Positions 24,918-35,624 are shown, counted from the first letter of the stretch. The stretch: DNA of 64,000 nucleotides from Rhodoferax mekongensis (GCF_032191775.1 NZ_CP132507.1:1823001-1887000); one strand, 5' to 3'. Made by a program: numbers and translations. Notes: generated by a model not told the origin, from the letters alone.

Positions 24918-26465
24918 TCACACTTCGCGGCGCAGCGCGGGGAATAGGATCACATCGCGGATGCTGGCGCTGTCGGTCAGCAACATCATCAGGCGGTCGA
25001 TGCCGATACCGCAGCCGCCGGTGGGGGGCATGCCGTATTCCAGTGCGCGCACAAAGTCGTGGTCGAAGTGCATGGCCTCGTCGTCGCCGCTGTCTTTGGC
25101 GGCCACTTGGGCTTGGAAGCGGGCGGCCTGGTCTTCGGCGTCGTTCAGCTCGCTGAAGCCGTTGCCGAACTCGCGGCCCGTGATGTAGAGCTCAAAGCGC
25201 TCGGTCACTTCAGGGCGGTCATCGTTGGCGCGCGCCAGCGGCGAGATTTCGGTGGGGTGCTCCATGATGAAGGTGGGGTTCCACAGCTTCTCCTCCACGG
25301 TTTCTTCAAAGTACAGCACCTGCAGGCTGGCCAGGCTGCGGCCTTCCAAACGGTTCTTAGCTTCAGTCAGGCCCAGCTTTTTGACGGCATTGGTCAGCCA
25401 GGTAGCGTCAAACACGTTGTCGCCAGCGTCGGTGTACTTCTGGATGGCTTCCACGATGGTCAGGCGTTCAAACGGCTGCTCCAAGTCCACAGGCTTGCCG
25501 GCATAGCTGAGTCGCAAGCCGCCAGTGGCCTTCCGGGCTGCGTCGCGGATCAGCTTCTCGGTGTAGTCCATCAGGTCTTGGTAGTTCCAGTAGGCCGCGT
25601 AGAACTCCATCATGGTGAACTCGGGGTTGTGGCGCACCGAGATACCTTCGTTGCGGTAGCTGCGGTTGATTTCGAACACGCGGTCAAAGCCACCGACGAT
25701 CAGGCGCTTGAGGTACAGCTCGGGCGCAATGCGCAAGAACATTTCCTGGTCCAGCGCGTTGTGGTGGGTCCTGAACGGCTTGGCGTTGGCACCACCGGGA
25801 ATGGGGTGCAGCATGGGCGTTTCGACTTCCATAAAGTCGTGGTTGACCATGAACTCGCGCAATGCGCTGACCGCTTTACTGCGCGCTACGAAGCGCTTGC
25901 GGGTTTCCACATCGGTCATCAGGTCCACATAGCGCTGGCGGTACTTCACTTCCTGATCCGCCATGCCGTGGAACTTGTCGGGCATGGGGCGCAGGCTCTT
26001 GGTGAGCAGGCGGATGCGGGTCGCATGGATGGACAGCTCACCGGTCTTGGTTTTGAACAGCGTGCCTTCTGCGGCCACGATATCGCCCAAATCCCAGTGC
26101 TTGAAGGCGGCGTATAGGTCCACACCCACGTCTTCACCGCGCACATATAGCTGGATGCGGCCACCACTGGGGCCGAAGGAAGAGTCCTGCAGGGTACAGA
26201 AGCTGGCTTTGCCCATGACCCGCTTGAGCATCATGCGGCCGGCGACCTTGGCAGTGGCACCCAAGGCGGCCAGTTCTTCGGTGGTCTTGTCGTTGTAGGC
26301 ACCGAACAGTTCTTCAGCTTTGTGCGCGGGTTGGAAGTCGTTCGGGAAGGCCACACCTTGACCAGCGGCCTGCTGTTCACGCAGTACCTTGAGCTTTTCG
26401 CGGCGCTCGTGGATCAACTGGTTTTCGTCTTGCGGTGCGGGAGCAACTTGGTTTTGGTCAGACAT
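24918..26465 (-). CDS. lysS: Lysyl-tRNA synthetase (class II)
   Basis: 515 residues from the ATG at 26465 ([12 protein letters not shown]); the frame is open further upstream without conservation. N-terminal OB-fold tRNA-binding domain, then class II motifs: motif 1 around [16 protein letters not shown], motif 2 [20 protein letters not shown], motif 3 [14 protein letters not shown]. It charges tRNA-Lys with lysine in the cytoplasm. Divergent from yggT. Confidence 0.98.
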   Translation of the reverse strand: MSDQNQVAPAPQDENQLIHERREKLKVLREQQAAGQGVAFPNDFQPAHKAEELFGAYNDKTTEELAALGATAKVAGRMMLKRVMGKASFCTLQDSSFGPSGGRIQLYVRGEDVGVDLYAAFKHWDLGDIVAAEGTLFKTKTGELSIHATRIRLLTKSLRPMPDKFHGMADQEVKYRQRYVDLMTDVETRKRFVARSKAVSALREFMVNHDFMEVETPMLHPIPGGANAKPFRTHHNALDQEMFLRIAPELYLKRLIVGGFDRVFEINRSYRNEGISVRHNPEFTMMEFYAAYWNYQDLMDYTEKLIRDAARKATGGLRLSYAGKPVDLEQPFERLTIVEAIQKYTDAGDNVFDATWLTNAVKKLGLTEAKNRLEGRSLASLQVLYFEETVEEKLWNPTFIMEHPTEISPLARANDDRPEVTERFELYITGREFGNGFSELNDAEDQAARFQAQVAAKDSGDDEAMHFDHDFVRALEYGMPPTGGCGIGIDRLMMLLTDSASIRDVILFPALRREV

Positions 26466-26584
26466 GGAGTGACTTTTGGGTTCGGGTGGGAATTCGGCAC
26501 CCCTCACGGGGCTTTGGCCGTAACCCTCCATTGTAAGAGGGCGGCCTGCCGCTATGATGCGCTCGCACTTCACTTGGATGGCCC

Positions 26585-27157
26585 ATGCTCTACAAAATCG
26601 TTGCCCTGTTGTTGGAAGTCGTATCCGGTTTGTTAACCACAACCGCCCTGTTGCGCCTGTATATGCAGCACCAGCGCATTCCCCTTTCGGCCCGCTCGGG
26701 TAACCCTTTGGGACGATTTATTTTTGCCTTGACGGACTGGATCGTGTTGCCCTTGCGCCGGGTGATCCCCGCCCTGGGCCGGTGGGACATGGCCAGCCTG
26801 ACGGCTGCATTTTTGATTCAGCTGGCCCACTTCGCTGTTCTGTGGTCCTTGAATGGCTTTGGCGTCACGCCCATGTCTATCGTCGTGCTGGCCCTGTTGG
26901 GGATGGTGCGTTTGAGCCTGTCCGGCCTGACAGCCATGGTGCTGGTCTATGCGGTGTTGAGTTGGGTGCAGACCCAGTCCTTTTTGTCCGAGCTCCTGGA
27001 TCGTTTGGTGACGCCTTTGCTGGCGCCCATCCGAAAGGTGTTGCCCTTGGTGGGCGGAGTGGATTTGTCGCCGCTGGTGCTGCTGGTGGTGCTGCAGATA
27101 TTCACCATCGTGCTGGGCGATGTGCAGTATGGGCTGCTCTCTGCAGTGGCCGGATAA
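26585..27157 (+). CDS. yggT: YggT family membrane protein
   Basis: 190 residues containing two YGGT repeats, each with two hydrophobic helices and a [10 protein letters not shown] or [14 protein letters not shown] turn. The first starts [27 protein letters not shown]. Inner-membrane protein of uncertain role (osmotic stress and cell division links are reported in other bacteria). Transcribed away from lysS; ends in a shared terminator with accD. Confidence 0.88.
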   Translation: MLYKIVALLLEVVSGLLTTTALLRLYMQHQRIPLSARSGNPLGRFIFALTDWIVLPLRRVIPALGRWDMASLTAAFLIQLAHFAVLWSLNGFGVTPMSIVVLALLGMVRLSLSGLTAMVLVYAVLSWVQTQSFLSELLDRLVTPLLAPIRKVLPLVGGVDLSPLVLLVVLQIFTIVLGDVQYGLLSAVAG

Positions 27158-27186
27158 ACAAAGAGGCCCGATGGGCCTCTTTGTTT
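27156..27186. terminator. Bidirectional terminator between yggT and accD
   Basis: AAACAAAGAGGCCC-GAT-GGGCCTCTTTGTTT: a perfect 14-bp stem with A-rich and T-rich flanks on either side, between convergent genes. It works on both strands and even includes part of the yggT stop codon. Confidence 0.92.
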
Positions 27187-27204
27187 GGGGTGTGCCGGTA
27201 GGGC

Positions 27205-28077
27205 TTACATCACCGAGTCCGCAGGCTGGCGTTGCAACATCGCCAAAGTCTCGGCAATCGTCTTGCGAAGTTCGCGGCGGTCGGAGATGAAGTCGATCGC
27301 ACCCTTGGTTTGCAGGAATTCGGAGCGCTGAAAGCCTTCAGGCAGAGTCACCCGCACGGTGGACTCGATCACGCGGGGGCCGGCAAAACCGATCAGGGCC
27401 TTGGGTTCGGCAATCACGATGTCACCCAAGAAGGCAAAACCCGCGCTTACGCCGCCCATAGTGGGGTCGGTGAGCACGCTGATGTAGGGAAGGCCCTTTT
27501 TGGCCAAGCGGGTTAGCGCCGCATTGGTCTTGGCCATTTGCATCAGGCTCAACAAGCCTTCCTGCATGCGGGCGCCACCCGTGGCGGTGAAGCACACAAA
27601 AGGTACTTTTTGCTCAATGGCAGTCTCCACGCCGCGCACAAAGCGTTCGCCGACCACGGAGCCCATGGAGCCGCCCATGAATTCAAATTCAAAGCACGCT
27701 GCCACCAGGCTCACCCCGTGCACCGCACCGCCCATGACGATCAGGGCATCTGTCTCGCCGGTGTTTTCCAGTGCCTCTTTCAGACGCTCTGGGTATTTGC
27801 GGCTGTCTTTGAACTTGAGTGCATCGACGGGAATGACTTCTTGGCCGATTTCAAACCGGCCTTCGTTGTCCAGAAAAGCATTCAGGCGCGCACGCGCACC
27901 AATGCGGTGGTGGTGGCCACAGCCGGGGCACACGTTCTGGTTCTGCTCCAGATCGGTTTTGTAGAGCACGGCTTCGCAGCTGGGGCACTTGATCCACAGG
28001 CCTTCGGGCACGCTGCGGCGCTCCGTAGGGTCGGTGTGTTGAATCTTGGGGGGTAGCAGTTTTTCCAACCAACTCAT
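27205..28077 (-). CDS. accD: Acetyl-CoA carboxylase, carboxyltransferase beta subunit
   Basis: 290 residues. N-terminal four-cysteine zinc ribbon ([16 protein letters not shown]), then a crotonase-like carboxyltransferase domain ([49 protein letters not shown]). With AccA it transfers the carboxyl group from carboxybiotin to acetyl-CoA. Downstream of trpA on the same strand, as in many proteobacteria, but two extra genes separate them here. Confidence 0.97.
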   Translation of the reverse strand: MSWLEKLLPPKIQHTDPTERRSVPEGLWIKCPSCEAVLYKTDLEQNQNVCPGCGHHHRIGARARLNAFLDNEGRFEIGQEVIPVDALKFKDSRKYPERLKEALENTGETDALIVMGGAVHGVSLVAACFEFEFMGGSMGSVVGERFVRGVETAIEQKVPFVCFTATGGARMQEGLLSLMQMAKTNAALTRLAKKGLPYISVLTDPTMGGVSAGFAFLGDIVIAEPKALIGFAGPRVIESTVRVTLPEGFQRSEFLQTKGAIDFISDRRELRKTIAETLAMLQRQPADSVM

Positions 28078-28135
28078 GGGATTTCTCCAGTGCAGTGCCC
28101 ACAGGGGCGTCCAACAGACAGGGGGCGATTATCCG

Positions 28136-28537
28136 CTAACGGGACACCCTACTTAAATTTTGCAGAAATTGCCGAAAAGTTCCCTGGTGATACCAGATAA
28201 GACCACACATCCAGTACAACGACAATGATGCTGGTGCGTTGGCGGACCTCATCAATTCGAGAGCGATGGGATTCTTCCATGACCAATACAACCAATAGCA
28301 GCCATCTACAGTAAACCAAGTCGCGACTAGCATCAGCGGCCAGCGTCTCCATTGGCGTTGCACCATGACATGCATAGACCATGAAGCCGTCAAGTAGGCC
28401 AATATTGCCATGATTAGACTGATAGGAATGTCCCAATCAGGCGCTTGGTAGTAGTACGAACCGGCGATCAATAGACCTACTCCAATTGCCAAGGTTGTGA
28501 GTTTCCAAGGGCGCAAGTATTCACTATTCGAGTGCAT
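28136..28537 (-). CDS. Unknown membrane protein (inserted gene 2)
   Basis: 133 residues with about four hydrophobic segments (near 15-27, 36-54, 64-84 and 103-114) and short aromatic-rich loops (WFTVDGCYWLYWSWKNP). No signal peptide cleavage site and no motif I recognise. It starts 9 bp after the gene encoding the 196-residue protein, so they form a pair. Base composition is visibly more A/T-rich than in accD and trpA. These two genes interrupt the normal trpA-accD junction and are likely horizontally acquired. Confidence 0.65.
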   Translation of the reverse strand: MHSNSEYLRPWKLTTLAIGVGLLIAGSYYYQAPDWDIPISLIMAILAYLTASWSMHVMVQRQWRRWPLMLVATWFTVDGCYWLYWSWKNPIALELMRSANAPASLSLYWMCGLIWYHQGTFRQFLQNLSRVSR

Positions 28538-28546
28538 AGTGGTCGA

Positions 28547-29137
28547 TCATTCTGCAATGATGACGGGAGGAATGCCGAAGTCCATGCCTGCAACGAGAAA
28601 GGCAGAGGTTAGGCTATCACTTGGCAACGCAGAAAGGTCAGTGGGGGCCACGATCCGACCCTTGGATGTCGCTGGATTCCACGCAATGTCCCGCAAGTTC
28701 AAAACGTCCTGACTATGTGATGTGGAGGCTTGCTTGAATGATGCGAAGCCCTCAAAAAGTCGAATATCTCTCGATTGGTTAGAGTCGTGGATGGTTCGGA
28801 GCAGGTACGTGGCAGCGACGAGGACACTGCACCCCAAGCCAACATACCAATAGCGGGTTTCACGTCCCCGCTTTTCAATGGAACGGCCAGTTGGATTGCC
28901 CAGAGCATTGAATGCGATGGACAGCGGCGCCTCAATGACCAGGTTGAGAGGAGTTTGGTCGAAGGAAATAATCTTCTGTAGATGCAATTTCAGTTGTGAG
29001 AAGGTGATCTCCGCTGGATCACCTTCCCCTACGAGCAAGCCGCAACTTGGCTTACTGCTGGCGAAACCAATATCGATGAAGATCCACTCACCTGAATGCT
29101 GGGTGGCTTCGGACACTGCGCCGGCACGTATCGTCAT
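28547..29137 (-). CDS. Unknown protein, possible RNase H-like fold (inserted gene 1)
   Basis: 196 residues. WIFIDIGFASSKPSCGLLV (Asp about 22), NLVIEAPLSIAF (Glu about 68) and RLFEGFASFK (Glu about 128), with a C-terminal SDSLTSAFLVAGMDF, recall the acidic residues and strand pattern of RNase H-like folds such as DUF429. This is an inference from pattern; I know no characterised relative. GNPTGRSIEKRG between strands may be a conserved loop. It lies 6 bp after trpA and is followed by a four-helix membrane protein. Codon and base use are more A/T-rich than its neighbours. Confidence 0.65.
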   Translation of the reverse strand: MTIRAGAVSEATQHSGEWIFIDIGFASSKPSCGLLVGEGDPAEITFSQLKLHLQKIISFDQTPLNLVIEAPLSIAFNALGNPTGRSIEKRGRETRYWYVGLGCSVLVAATYLLRTIHDSNQSRDIRLFEGFASFKQASTSHSQDVLNLRDIAWNPATSKGRIVAPTDLSALPSDSLTSAFLVAGMDFGIPPVIIAE

Positions 29138-29143
29138 TCAGAT

Positions 29144-29962
29144 TCAGTCCAGCGCTAACCGAATTTCTCGTAGAAAGTTTTGTGCAGTGTTGGCCACCTG
29201 CTCACGCGGCTGGTCTTCCAGCAGTTGGATGATTTTGCTGCCGATGACCACCGCGTCCGCCACCTTGGAGATGGTTTTGGCCGTCGCCGCATCGCGGATG
29301 CCGAAGCCCACGCCCACCGGGGTGCTGATGTGCTGGCGGATGCGGGGCAGCATGGCTTCCACCGCATTGGTGTCCAAGGCGCCGGAGCCGGTCACGCCCT
29401 TGAGCGACACGTAGTACACATAGCCACTGGCCACGCGGGCCACTTGCTGCATACGCTCGTCGGTGCTGGTAGGCGCCAAGAGGAAAATCAGGTCCATGTG
29501 GTGGGCCCGCAAGTCGGCAGCAAAGGCCTCGCATTCTTCGGGCGGGTAGTCCACGATCAGCACGCCGTCCACGCCCGCTTCAGACGCGTCTTTCACAAAG
29601 GCGCTGGCGACACCTTCTCGGGCGAACTTCTGGTCATAGCGCTCCACCGGGTTGGCATAGCCCATGAGCACCACGGGAGTGGTGCTGTTGGCTTTGCGGA
29701 ACTCGCGCACCATGGCGATGACCTGCACCATACCGATGCCAAAAGCCAAAGCCTTGTTGCCCGCCTTCTGAATGACGGGGCCGTCGGCGCTGGGGTCTGA
29801 GAAGGGCACGCCCAGCTCGATCACATCCGCACCGCCCGCCACCATGGCGTGCATCAGCTCGGGCGTAACGTCGGCATAGGGGTAGCCGGCGGTGACGAAG
29901 GGAATGAGCGCCTTGCGGCCTTGGGCTTTCAAGCTCGTAAAGGTGGCGGCGATACGGCTCAT
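29144..29962 (-). CDS. trpA: Tryptophan synthase alpha chain
   Basis: 272-residue TIM barrel. Cleaves indole-3-glycerol phosphate to indole, which channels to TrpB. Catalytic glutamate in [16 protein letters not shown] and aspartate in [13 protein letters not shown]; the phosphate loop GVGFGIRDA is intact. Overlaps the trpB stop by 4 bp. Part of a trpF-trpB-trpA order without trpC or trpD here. Confidence 0.97.
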   Translation of the reverse strand: MSRIAATFTSLKAQGRKALIPFVTAGYPYADVTPELMHAMVAGGADVIELGVPFSDPSADGPVIQKAGNKALAFGIGMVQVIAMVREFRKANSTTPVVLMGYANPVERYDQKFAREGVASAFVKDASEAGVDGVLIVDYPPEECEAFAADLRAHHMDLIFLLAPTSTDERMQQVARVASGYVYYVSLKGVTGSGALDTNAVEAMLPRIRQHISTPVGVGFGIRDAATAKTISKVADAVVIGSKIIQLLEDQPREQVANTAQNFLREIRLALD

Positions 29963-31257
29963 GCTGCACCTCCTGCTTTGAACATCTGCACGGGCTGTTC
30001 ACCGCCTTTGACCGCCTGCCCCCGGCAGCTGGGGCGGCAGTAGAAGTCGGCATTGCTCAGGTCAGCGACGGTGCCGATGTCTTTGTCGCCACGGCCAGAC
30101 AGGTTCACCAGGATGCTCTGGTCAGGGCGCATGGTTTTGGCCAGCTTCATGGCGTAGGCGACGGCATGGCTGGATTCCAGTGCGGGGATGATGCCTTCGG
30201 TGCGGCACAGGTAGTGGAAGGCGTCCAGCGCTTCCTTGTCGGTGATGCCCACGTATTCCGCGCGGCCGATGTCGGCCAGGAACGCATGCTCAGGGCCCAC
30301 GCCAGGGTAATCCAGACCCGCGCTCACACTGTGGGTCTCGGTGACTTGGCCGTTGTCGTCTTGCAGCACATAAGTGCGGTTGCCGTGTAGTACGCCGGGG
30401 CTGCCCTTCTGGATGGACGCGGAGTGCTTGCCGCTCTCCAGGCCTTCGCCCGCCGCTTCCACGCCGATCAGGCGGGTTTGGTCGTGTTGGATGTAGGGGT
30501 GGAAGATGCCCATGGCGTTGGACCCACCGCCTACGCAGGCAATCACCGCGTCGGGTTGCTCGGTCTTGCAACCGGCAGCGGCCAGCATTTCGGGCATTTG
30601 CACCAAACATTCATTGCCGATCACGCTCTGGAAGTCGCGGACCATCATGGGATAGGGATGCGGACCGGCCACGGTGCCGATGATGTAGAAGGTGTTGTCC
30701 ACATTGGCGACCCAGTCGCGCATGGCTTCGTTGAGCGCGTCTTTCAGGGTCTTGCTGCCGCTTTCCACGGGCACCACGGTGGCTCCCAGCAGCTTCATGC
30801 GGTAGACGTTGGGGCTTTGGCGTTTCACGTCTTCGCTGCCCATGTAGACCACGCATTCCAGACCATAGCGGGCGCAGATGGTGGCGGTGGCCACGCCGTG
30901 CTGGCCGGCGCCGGTTTCGGCAATCACGCGGGGCTTGCCCATGCGCTTGGCGAGCATGGCCTGGCCGATGGTGTTGTTGACCTTGTGGGCACCGGTGTGG
31001 TTCAGGTCTTCGCGCTTCAGGAAAATTTGTGCACCGCCCATTTCACGGCTCATGCGGGCCGCGTGGTACACGGGGGAAGGGCGGCCGACGAAGTGCGCGA
31101 GCTCTGACTTGAATTCCGCCAGGAACTCGGGGTCGTGCTGGTACTTGGCGTACGCGTCTTTGAGCTCGTTGATGGCGTGGGTCAATGTCTCCGAGACGAA
31201 GCTGCCGCCGTATCTGCCGAAGTGGCCTTTGGCGTCGGGTTGTTGGTAATCGAACAT
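29959..31257 (-). CDS. trpB: Tryptophan synthase beta chain
   Basis: 432 residues, about 30 longer than typical TrpB. The PLP lysine is in [11 protein letters not shown] and the phosphate-binding loop is [10 protein letters not shown]. It joins indole to serine. The normal end [11 protein letters not shown] is followed by an extension with two cysteines ([11 protein letters not shown]), which I have no function for. Lies 5 bp after trpF and overlaps trpA. Confidence 0.97.
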   Translation of the reverse strand: MFDYQQPDAKGHFGRYGGSFVSETLTHAINELKDAYAKYQHDPEFLAEFKSELAHFVGRPSPVYHAARMSREMGGAQIFLKREDLNHTGAHKVNNTIGQAMLAKRMGKPRVIAETGAGQHGVATATICARYGLECVVYMGSEDVKRQSPNVYRMKLLGATVVPVESGSKTLKDALNEAMRDWVANVDNTFYIIGTVAGPHPYPMMVRDFQSVIGNECLVQMPEMLAAAGCKTEQPDAVIACVGGGSNAMGIFHPYIQHDQTRLIGVEAAGEGLESGKHSASIQKGSPGVLHGNRTYVLQDDNGQVTETHSVSAGLDYPGVGPEHAFLADIGRAEYVGITDKEALDAFHYLCRTEGIIPALESSHAVAYAMKLAKTMRPDQSILVNLSGRGDKDIGTVADLSNADFYCRPSCRGQAVKGGEQPVQMFKAGGAA

Positions 31258-31262
31258 GGTGT

Positions 31263-31991
31263 TTACATTCCTGCAAGATGCCGGTCCGCCGCGCGCACGG
31301 CGGCAACGAACTGGCGGATTTTTTCGGGGTCTTTGATGCCCTTCAGGGGCTTGCCGTGAGCGTCTTCGGCTTCGACGCCGGAGCTCACGTCTACAGCCAG
31401 CGACTTACAGCGCGGCCGTACCGACGTGATGCCATCGCCCACGTTTGCACTGGTGAGTCCACCACTCAAGACGAGGTGAGCGTTGACGCTTGGAGGAAGA
31501 AGTGACCAATTGAATGTTTTGCCACCGCCACCGTAGCCGTCCACATGGGCGTCTAACAGAATGGCTTGGGCGTTCGAATAATCGTGCACAAATTGTACGA
31601 GGTCGAAGGCCTGTGCGTCTTCTCCCAAGGGAATACGCGCGGCGCGAAGATAAGGGCGGGCAGCATCACCAGTAGCCAACTGGCAATCCTCGGCGGATTC
31701 ATCTCCGTGAAATTGCACGGTAGCGCCCGCCACCATTGCGCAAGCAGCTCCTATTTCTGTAGCGCTCGCGTTCACAAACAACAAAACAGGCGTCACGAAA
31801 GGCGGTAGCCGTTTGGCTAGGTCGGCGGCGCGCGCGGCAGTGACGGCTCGGGGGCTCTTGGCGTAAAGAACAAAACCGATGGCATCTGCGCCGGCCGCGA
31901 CGGCTGCGTCAACATCCTGCTCGCGGGTCAGACCGCAGATTTTGATTCGGGTACGGGTGTAGGTGTCGGTGTGCGTGGTGCTTGCGTTCAT
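31263..31991 (-). CDS. trpF: Phosphoribosylanthranilate isomerase
   Basis: 242 residues. Amadori rearrangement of phosphoribosylanthranilate in tryptophan synthesis. Catalytic cysteine in [19 protein letters not shown] strand, aspartate in [26 protein letters not shown] near the end. An N-terminal extension of about 14 polar residues precedes the barrel. Part of the coding region (31711-31764) matches the interspersed repeat. Overlaps the truA stop by 4 bp. Confidence 0.95.
   Translation of the reverse strand: MNASTTHTDTYTRTRIKICGLTREQDVDAAVAAGADAIGFVLYAKSPRAVTAARAADLAKRLPPFVTPVLLFVNASATEIGAACAMVAGATVQFHGDESAEDCQLATGDAARPYLRAARIPLGEDAQAFDLVQFVHDYSNAQAILLDAHVDGYGGGGKTFNWSLLPPSVNAHLVLSGGLTSANVGDGITSVRPRCKSLAVDVSSGVEAEDAHGKPLKGIKDPEKIRQFVAAVRAADRHLAGM
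31711..31764 (+). repeat. Repeat-like copy 5, inside trpF
   Basis: AAATTGCACGG, TAGCGCCCG, CATTGCGC, AAGCAGCTCCTATTTCTGTA in the same order and spacing as the other copies. It is translated (antisense) as an internal helix of TrpF ending at the conserved VQF strand. Because TrpF length is near normal, chance or ancient similarity cannot be excluded. Confidence 0.5.
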
Positions 31992-32770
31992 GGCAACGCA
32001 TCATACGCAGGCGTGCGCTCCGGCATGCCCCATTGGGGGTCATAGCGGGGGCCCAGAAAGTACAAACCATCCGGCGAGAAGGTCGGTGCCGCCACCTTGC
32101 GGCTGCGGGCGGCCAGCACTTCCGCCATCCACTCCGGTGGTTTTTTACCTTGGCCGATTTGCACCAGGCAGCCCATGATGTTGCGGATCATGTGGTGCAG
32201 AAACGCGTTGGCCTCAAACTCGATCCGCCAGTAGGCACCGCGCTTGTGGAAGTCAATGCGCATCACATGTTTGACCGGACTTAGTGCTTGGCATTGGGCG
32301 GCTCGAAAGGAAGTGAAGTCGTGCTCGCCGATCAGGTAGTCGGCCGCCTTACGCATGGATCTTTCGTCCAGATTATTGAAAGTCCAGCCAACCCGACCTG
32401 ATTCAACGCTGGGACGTATGGGGGACTCCAACAACACGTAGGCATACCGCCGCGAAAGGGCTGAGGCCCTGCAATGAAATTCCGAAGTGGTTTTTACCGC
32501 CCACTGAACCGAAATATCTTTGGGCAGGTTGGCGTTGGTGCCTCGGATCCAGGAGTAGGTGTCGCGGTCTATATCCGTGTCGAAGTGCACCACCTGCATC
32601 AGTCCGTGCACTCCTGCATCAGTGCGGCCGGCGCACAAAGTGGAAACGCGCTGGGCAGTGAATTTGCCCAGCGCGGCTTCCAGTTTGTCTTGAATCGTCT
32701 GACCGGAGGATTGGCTTTGCCAACCCTGGTATCCCTGGCCGTTGTACGTGACGCCTAAAACTACGCGCAC
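31988..32770 (-). CDS. truA: tRNA pseudouridine(38-40) synthase
   Basis: 260 residues. Modifies the tRNA anticodon stem at 38-40. The catalytic aspartate is in CAGRTDAGVHGLMQV; VTYNGQGYQGWQSQ at the start and FLHHMIRNIMGCLVQIG later are family landmarks. Located between fimV and trpF on the same strand, the order fimV-truA-trpF-trpB-trpA being common in beta- and gammaproteobacteria. Confidence 0.97.
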   Translation of the reverse strand: MRVVLGVTYNGQGYQGWQSQSSGQTIQDKLEAALGKFTAQRVSTLCAGRTDAGVHGLMQVVHFDTDIDRDTYSWIRGTNANLPKDISVQWAVKTTSEFHCRASALSRRYAYVLLESPIRPSVESGRVGWTFNNLDERSMRKAADYLIGEHDFTSFRAAQCQALSPVKHVMRIDFHKRGAYWRIEFEANAFLHHMIRNIMGCLVQIGQGKKPPEWMAEVLAARSRKVAAPTFSPDGLYFLGPRYDPQWGMPERTPAYDALP

Positions 32771-32806
32771 AGGCCCTCAGTCATCATCGTTCGCCGCATA
32801 AATCGC

Positions 32807-35419
32807 TTAGCTCAGTTGCGCCAGAGCTTTTTGTGCTTTGGCCCGCATGTCACCCGTGGCTTCCGACATCACTTCTTCGATCAGGGCACGTGCACCATCT
32901 TCGTCTCCAATGGAGATGAATTCTTCGGCGAGTGCCAGCTTGGTTCCCAGGGGGTCTTCACTGAGGCTGTCAGGCGCAGAGGCTGGGGATTCGGCAGGGC
33001 TGTCGAGCTCCATGGACAAAGAGCTGAGGTCGAATTCCATCAGGCCTGTATCGGCGAGTTGGTTGGCAGTTGCAGCGGGCGCAGGTTCCACAGGGGCAGG
33101 GCCTGTGGCTTCAAAGCGCAGTGGATTGGCATTCCCGTCGTTCAGCGGGACTTCGAGGTCATCCAGAGACAGGGAAATCTCCGGCATCTGATTGACAGGC
33201 TCAAAGCTCGGTGTGGGTGAGCTGGGTTCGTCTGCATTCAAATCGAAATCCATGTCCAAAGCATTGTTGGCAACAGGAGCCTCCATCTTGACGGTTTCTT
33301 CGGTGCCTGAGGTCACGGTCCCACCTGTGACGTCACTGATGGCACTGGCCGCAGGTTCATCGTCCAGGGAGAAATCAAGGTCCAGATCGAGGTCAACGCC
33401 ATTGCCGAGATCCGGTTCCAGTTCAGGGTGCGCTGATTGCGCCACGGTGCTTCCACCAAAACCGGAAACTGGTCCAGCTGCCATGGCCGCACCACCCATT
33501 GAGGCAGGAGCGCCGCCTGGCTGGTAGAGCGGATTAGTGGGATCAATGCTCTGGCCCATCTCGCAGATGCGGGTCCACTCGGGACTGGTAGCCCCGGTCA
33601 GCTTGTAGGCTTGGGTTGCCGTGCTTTCAAAGCTGCGGGTATCCCTGCGTTTTGCAAAAATTTCAAGCAGCTTGGTATGGATAGCCAAACGTCCGGGATT
33701 GGATCGGACAGCTTCCTTGAGGATTTCTTCGGCCTGCAAGTCTCGACCGTAGGCAAGGTAAACATCAGCTTCTGCAACAGGGTCTACGTCATCGGCGGCA
33801 TCTAGTTGGCTTGCCGAGTACACCATGGAGGACGCGCTGACGGGACCGTTCTGGTTGGTGTCTACGCGCTGGCCACCACTCGCTCCGAAGAAGGAGTCGG
33901 GTTGCAAGCGGCTTTCCAAAAAGGCACTGTCCACTTGTGACGCATTCTTCTTGCGCTGACGTACGCGGTAGGCGGCAAAACCACCCAGTAGCGCAAGCAA
34001 CCCGACAGCGCCCGCGGGAACCAAGGGGTCTTCGAGCAAGGTGTCCAGCAACGAAGGTTCTTCAACCGCAGGCGCTGGCACAGCTGCTTTGGCCGGAGCG
34101 GGTGCTTTTGCAACGGGTGCCGCAGAGGCTGCTACTTGAGGGGCAGAGGCGGCGGCAACTGGCGCAGGTGCCGATGCCGGGGTAGCGGCGGCTGCAGGTA
34201 CAGACTTGGCAGGTTCAGAAGCTGCGGGTACCGCTGCAACGGGTACAGTGACCGCAGCAGGGGGTTGGGATGCTGCAGGCTTGGCCGGCAAAGCATTGGC
34301 GGCGGCCTTCAGTGATTCCAGTTCTTTCTTGTTCTTTGCCAACTCGGCTTCGCGCGCGGCGGCATCTTTGGCTTCGCGTTCTTTGGCGATTTTGGCTTCG
34401 TCTGCTTTGGAAGAAACTGCACCCTTTGACAGGGTCAGCTTGTCCGGTGTGGGAGAGACGGCTTTCTTTTCATCCACCTTGGCTTCAATCGAGCCACTGG
34501 CTTTGCGATCCGCCGCGCCCACCGTTGCTTGTGGCGCATTACCTGCCAGATTCCGACGGAAATCGTTGAAATCCTTGCTCTGGGCAACAACGATTTTGGA
34601 GGCTTCAGCGGGCGACACGCTCGCCGCGCTTTCTGCGGACGGCACTGTCATAACCGCGCCGGCGCGGACCCGGTTCAAGTTGTCGTTCACGAACGCATCC
34701 GGGTTGGAGCGCAGCAAGGCGACCAGCATCTGGTCGAGCGACACACCTGCGGGCTTGTTGGCGCTGGCAATCTTGCTTGCCGTATCACCCGGTTTGACCG
34801 TGATTTGCTTCTCACCGCCAGAGGCGGGCTTGGGTGCAGGTGCTTCGGCAGACGGCGCTGCAGGGCGCACGGGGGCGGCCTGGCGCCCAGATTCAGACGG
34901 TGCTACTTTCGGTGCCGGAGATGCTACGGGGGTAACAGGAGCGGGTGCACTGGTTGCCGCAGGCGTTTGGGCTAGTGTTGGTACAGGAGCTGACTTTTTG
35001 AGGCTGGGAGGGTCCAGGAGGATCGTGTAATCCCGCACGATCCGACCCGACGCCCAAGTGGCTTCCAGAATCAGGTCTACGAAGGGGTCATTGACGGTAC
35101 GGTCACTGCTCAATCGGAGATAGGAGCGACCGTCTGGTCGGCGCTGCAGGCTGGCCTGCAAGGTGGTGAGTGCGGCGTTGTACTCCAATCCGGCCGCGGT
35201 AAATGCGTCCGGTTGAGCGACGGCCGCTTTGAGGGATGCGGCTTCCTCTGCAGTGATGTCTGGAACATCAACTTCTGCCCGCAGCGGTTCGCCCAACGCC
35301 GACTGGACGGTCAATCGGCCCAGCGAAAGCGCATTGGCCCCGGTTCCGGACAAGCCGAGTAGCGCAATGGCTGCAGCCGCGATGGCGGTCCTTTGCCAAC
35401 GATGTGTCTTTGCGATCAA
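32807..35419 (-). CDS. fimV: FimV/HubP family polar landmark protein
   Basis: 870 residues from a TTG start preceded by GGAGG at 8-bp spacing; an in-frame stop lies just upstream. Signal peptide (AIAAAAIALLGLSGTGANA), FimV N-terminal domain (LGRLTVQSALGEPLRAEVDV), periplasmic LysM (about 205-262), a long Ala/Pro/Lys-rich stretch, one membrane helix (about 470-485), then an acidic cytoplasmic part and the C-terminal FimV motif (LALAEEFISIGDEDGARALI). It organises cell-pole functions such as type IV pili or chemoreceptors. Confidence 0.93.
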   Translation of the reverse strand: MIAKTHRWQRTAIAAAAIALLGLSGTGANALSLGRLTVQSALGEPLRAEVDVPDITAEEAASLKAAVAQPDAFTAAGLEYNAALTTLQASLQRRPDGRSYLRLSSDRTVNDPFVDLILEATWASGRIVRDYTILLDPPSLKKSAPVPTLAQTPAATSAPAPVTPVASPAPKVAPSESGRQAAPVRPAAPSAEAPAPKPASGGEKQITVKPGDTASKIASANKPAGVSLDQMLVALLRSNPDAFVNDNLNRVRAGAVMTVPSAESAASVSPAEASKIVVAQSKDFNDFRRNLAGNAPQATVGAADRKASGSIEAKVDEKKAVSPTPDKLTLSKGAVSSKADEAKIAKEREAKDAAAREAELAKNKKELESLKAAANALPAKPAASQPPAAVTVPVAAVPAASEPAKSVPAAAATPASAPAPVAAASAPQVAASAAPVAKAPAPAKAAVPAPAVEEPSLLDTLLEDPLVPAGAVGLLALLGGFAAYRVRQRKKNASQVDSAFLESRLQPDSFFGASGGQRVDTNQNGPVSASSMVYSASQLDAADDVDPVAEADVYLAYGRDLQAEEILKEAVRSNPGRLAIHTKLLEIFAKRRDTRSFESTATQAYKLTGATSPEWTRICEMGQSIDPTNPLYQPGGAPASMGGAAMAAGPVSGFGGSTVAQSAHPELEPDLGNGVDLDLDLDFSLDDEPAASAISDVTGGTVTSGTEETVKMEAPVANNALDMDFDLNADEPSSPTPSFEPVNQMPEISLSLDDLEVPLNDGNANPLRFEATGPAPVEPAPAATANQLADTGLMEFDLSSLSMELDSPAESPASAPDSLSEDPLGTKLALAEEFISIGDEDGARALIEEVMSEATGDMRAKAQKALAQLS

Positions 35420-35592
35420 TTTTTAGGCCTCCGGTGCTCAGGCGAGCGGCAATGTACTTGTCGGTTTTCAGGCAAACAGGCCCGATACTTGAAACGTAAA
35501 AAGTACCATAACATCAATGTCTTACGGAGACAAGCTAAGAAAGCGCTTAACTTTCAAAGCTTGTCCGATTGCCTATTGTCGCCCTCGCGCTT

Positions 35593-35608
35593 GTTGCCTA
35601 GGGGCAAC
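35593..35608. repeat. Short hairpin in the asd-fimV gap
   Basis: GTTGCC-TAGG-GGCAAC, 6-bp stem, in the 205-bp gap between asd and fimV. No T-run, so not a convincing terminator. On the - strand TTGTCT and TATGGT with 17-bp spacing (near 35500-35535) could serve as the fimV promoter. I see nothing else in the gap. Confidence 0.3.
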
Positions 35609-35624
35609 GACGTGTAACTCTCTG

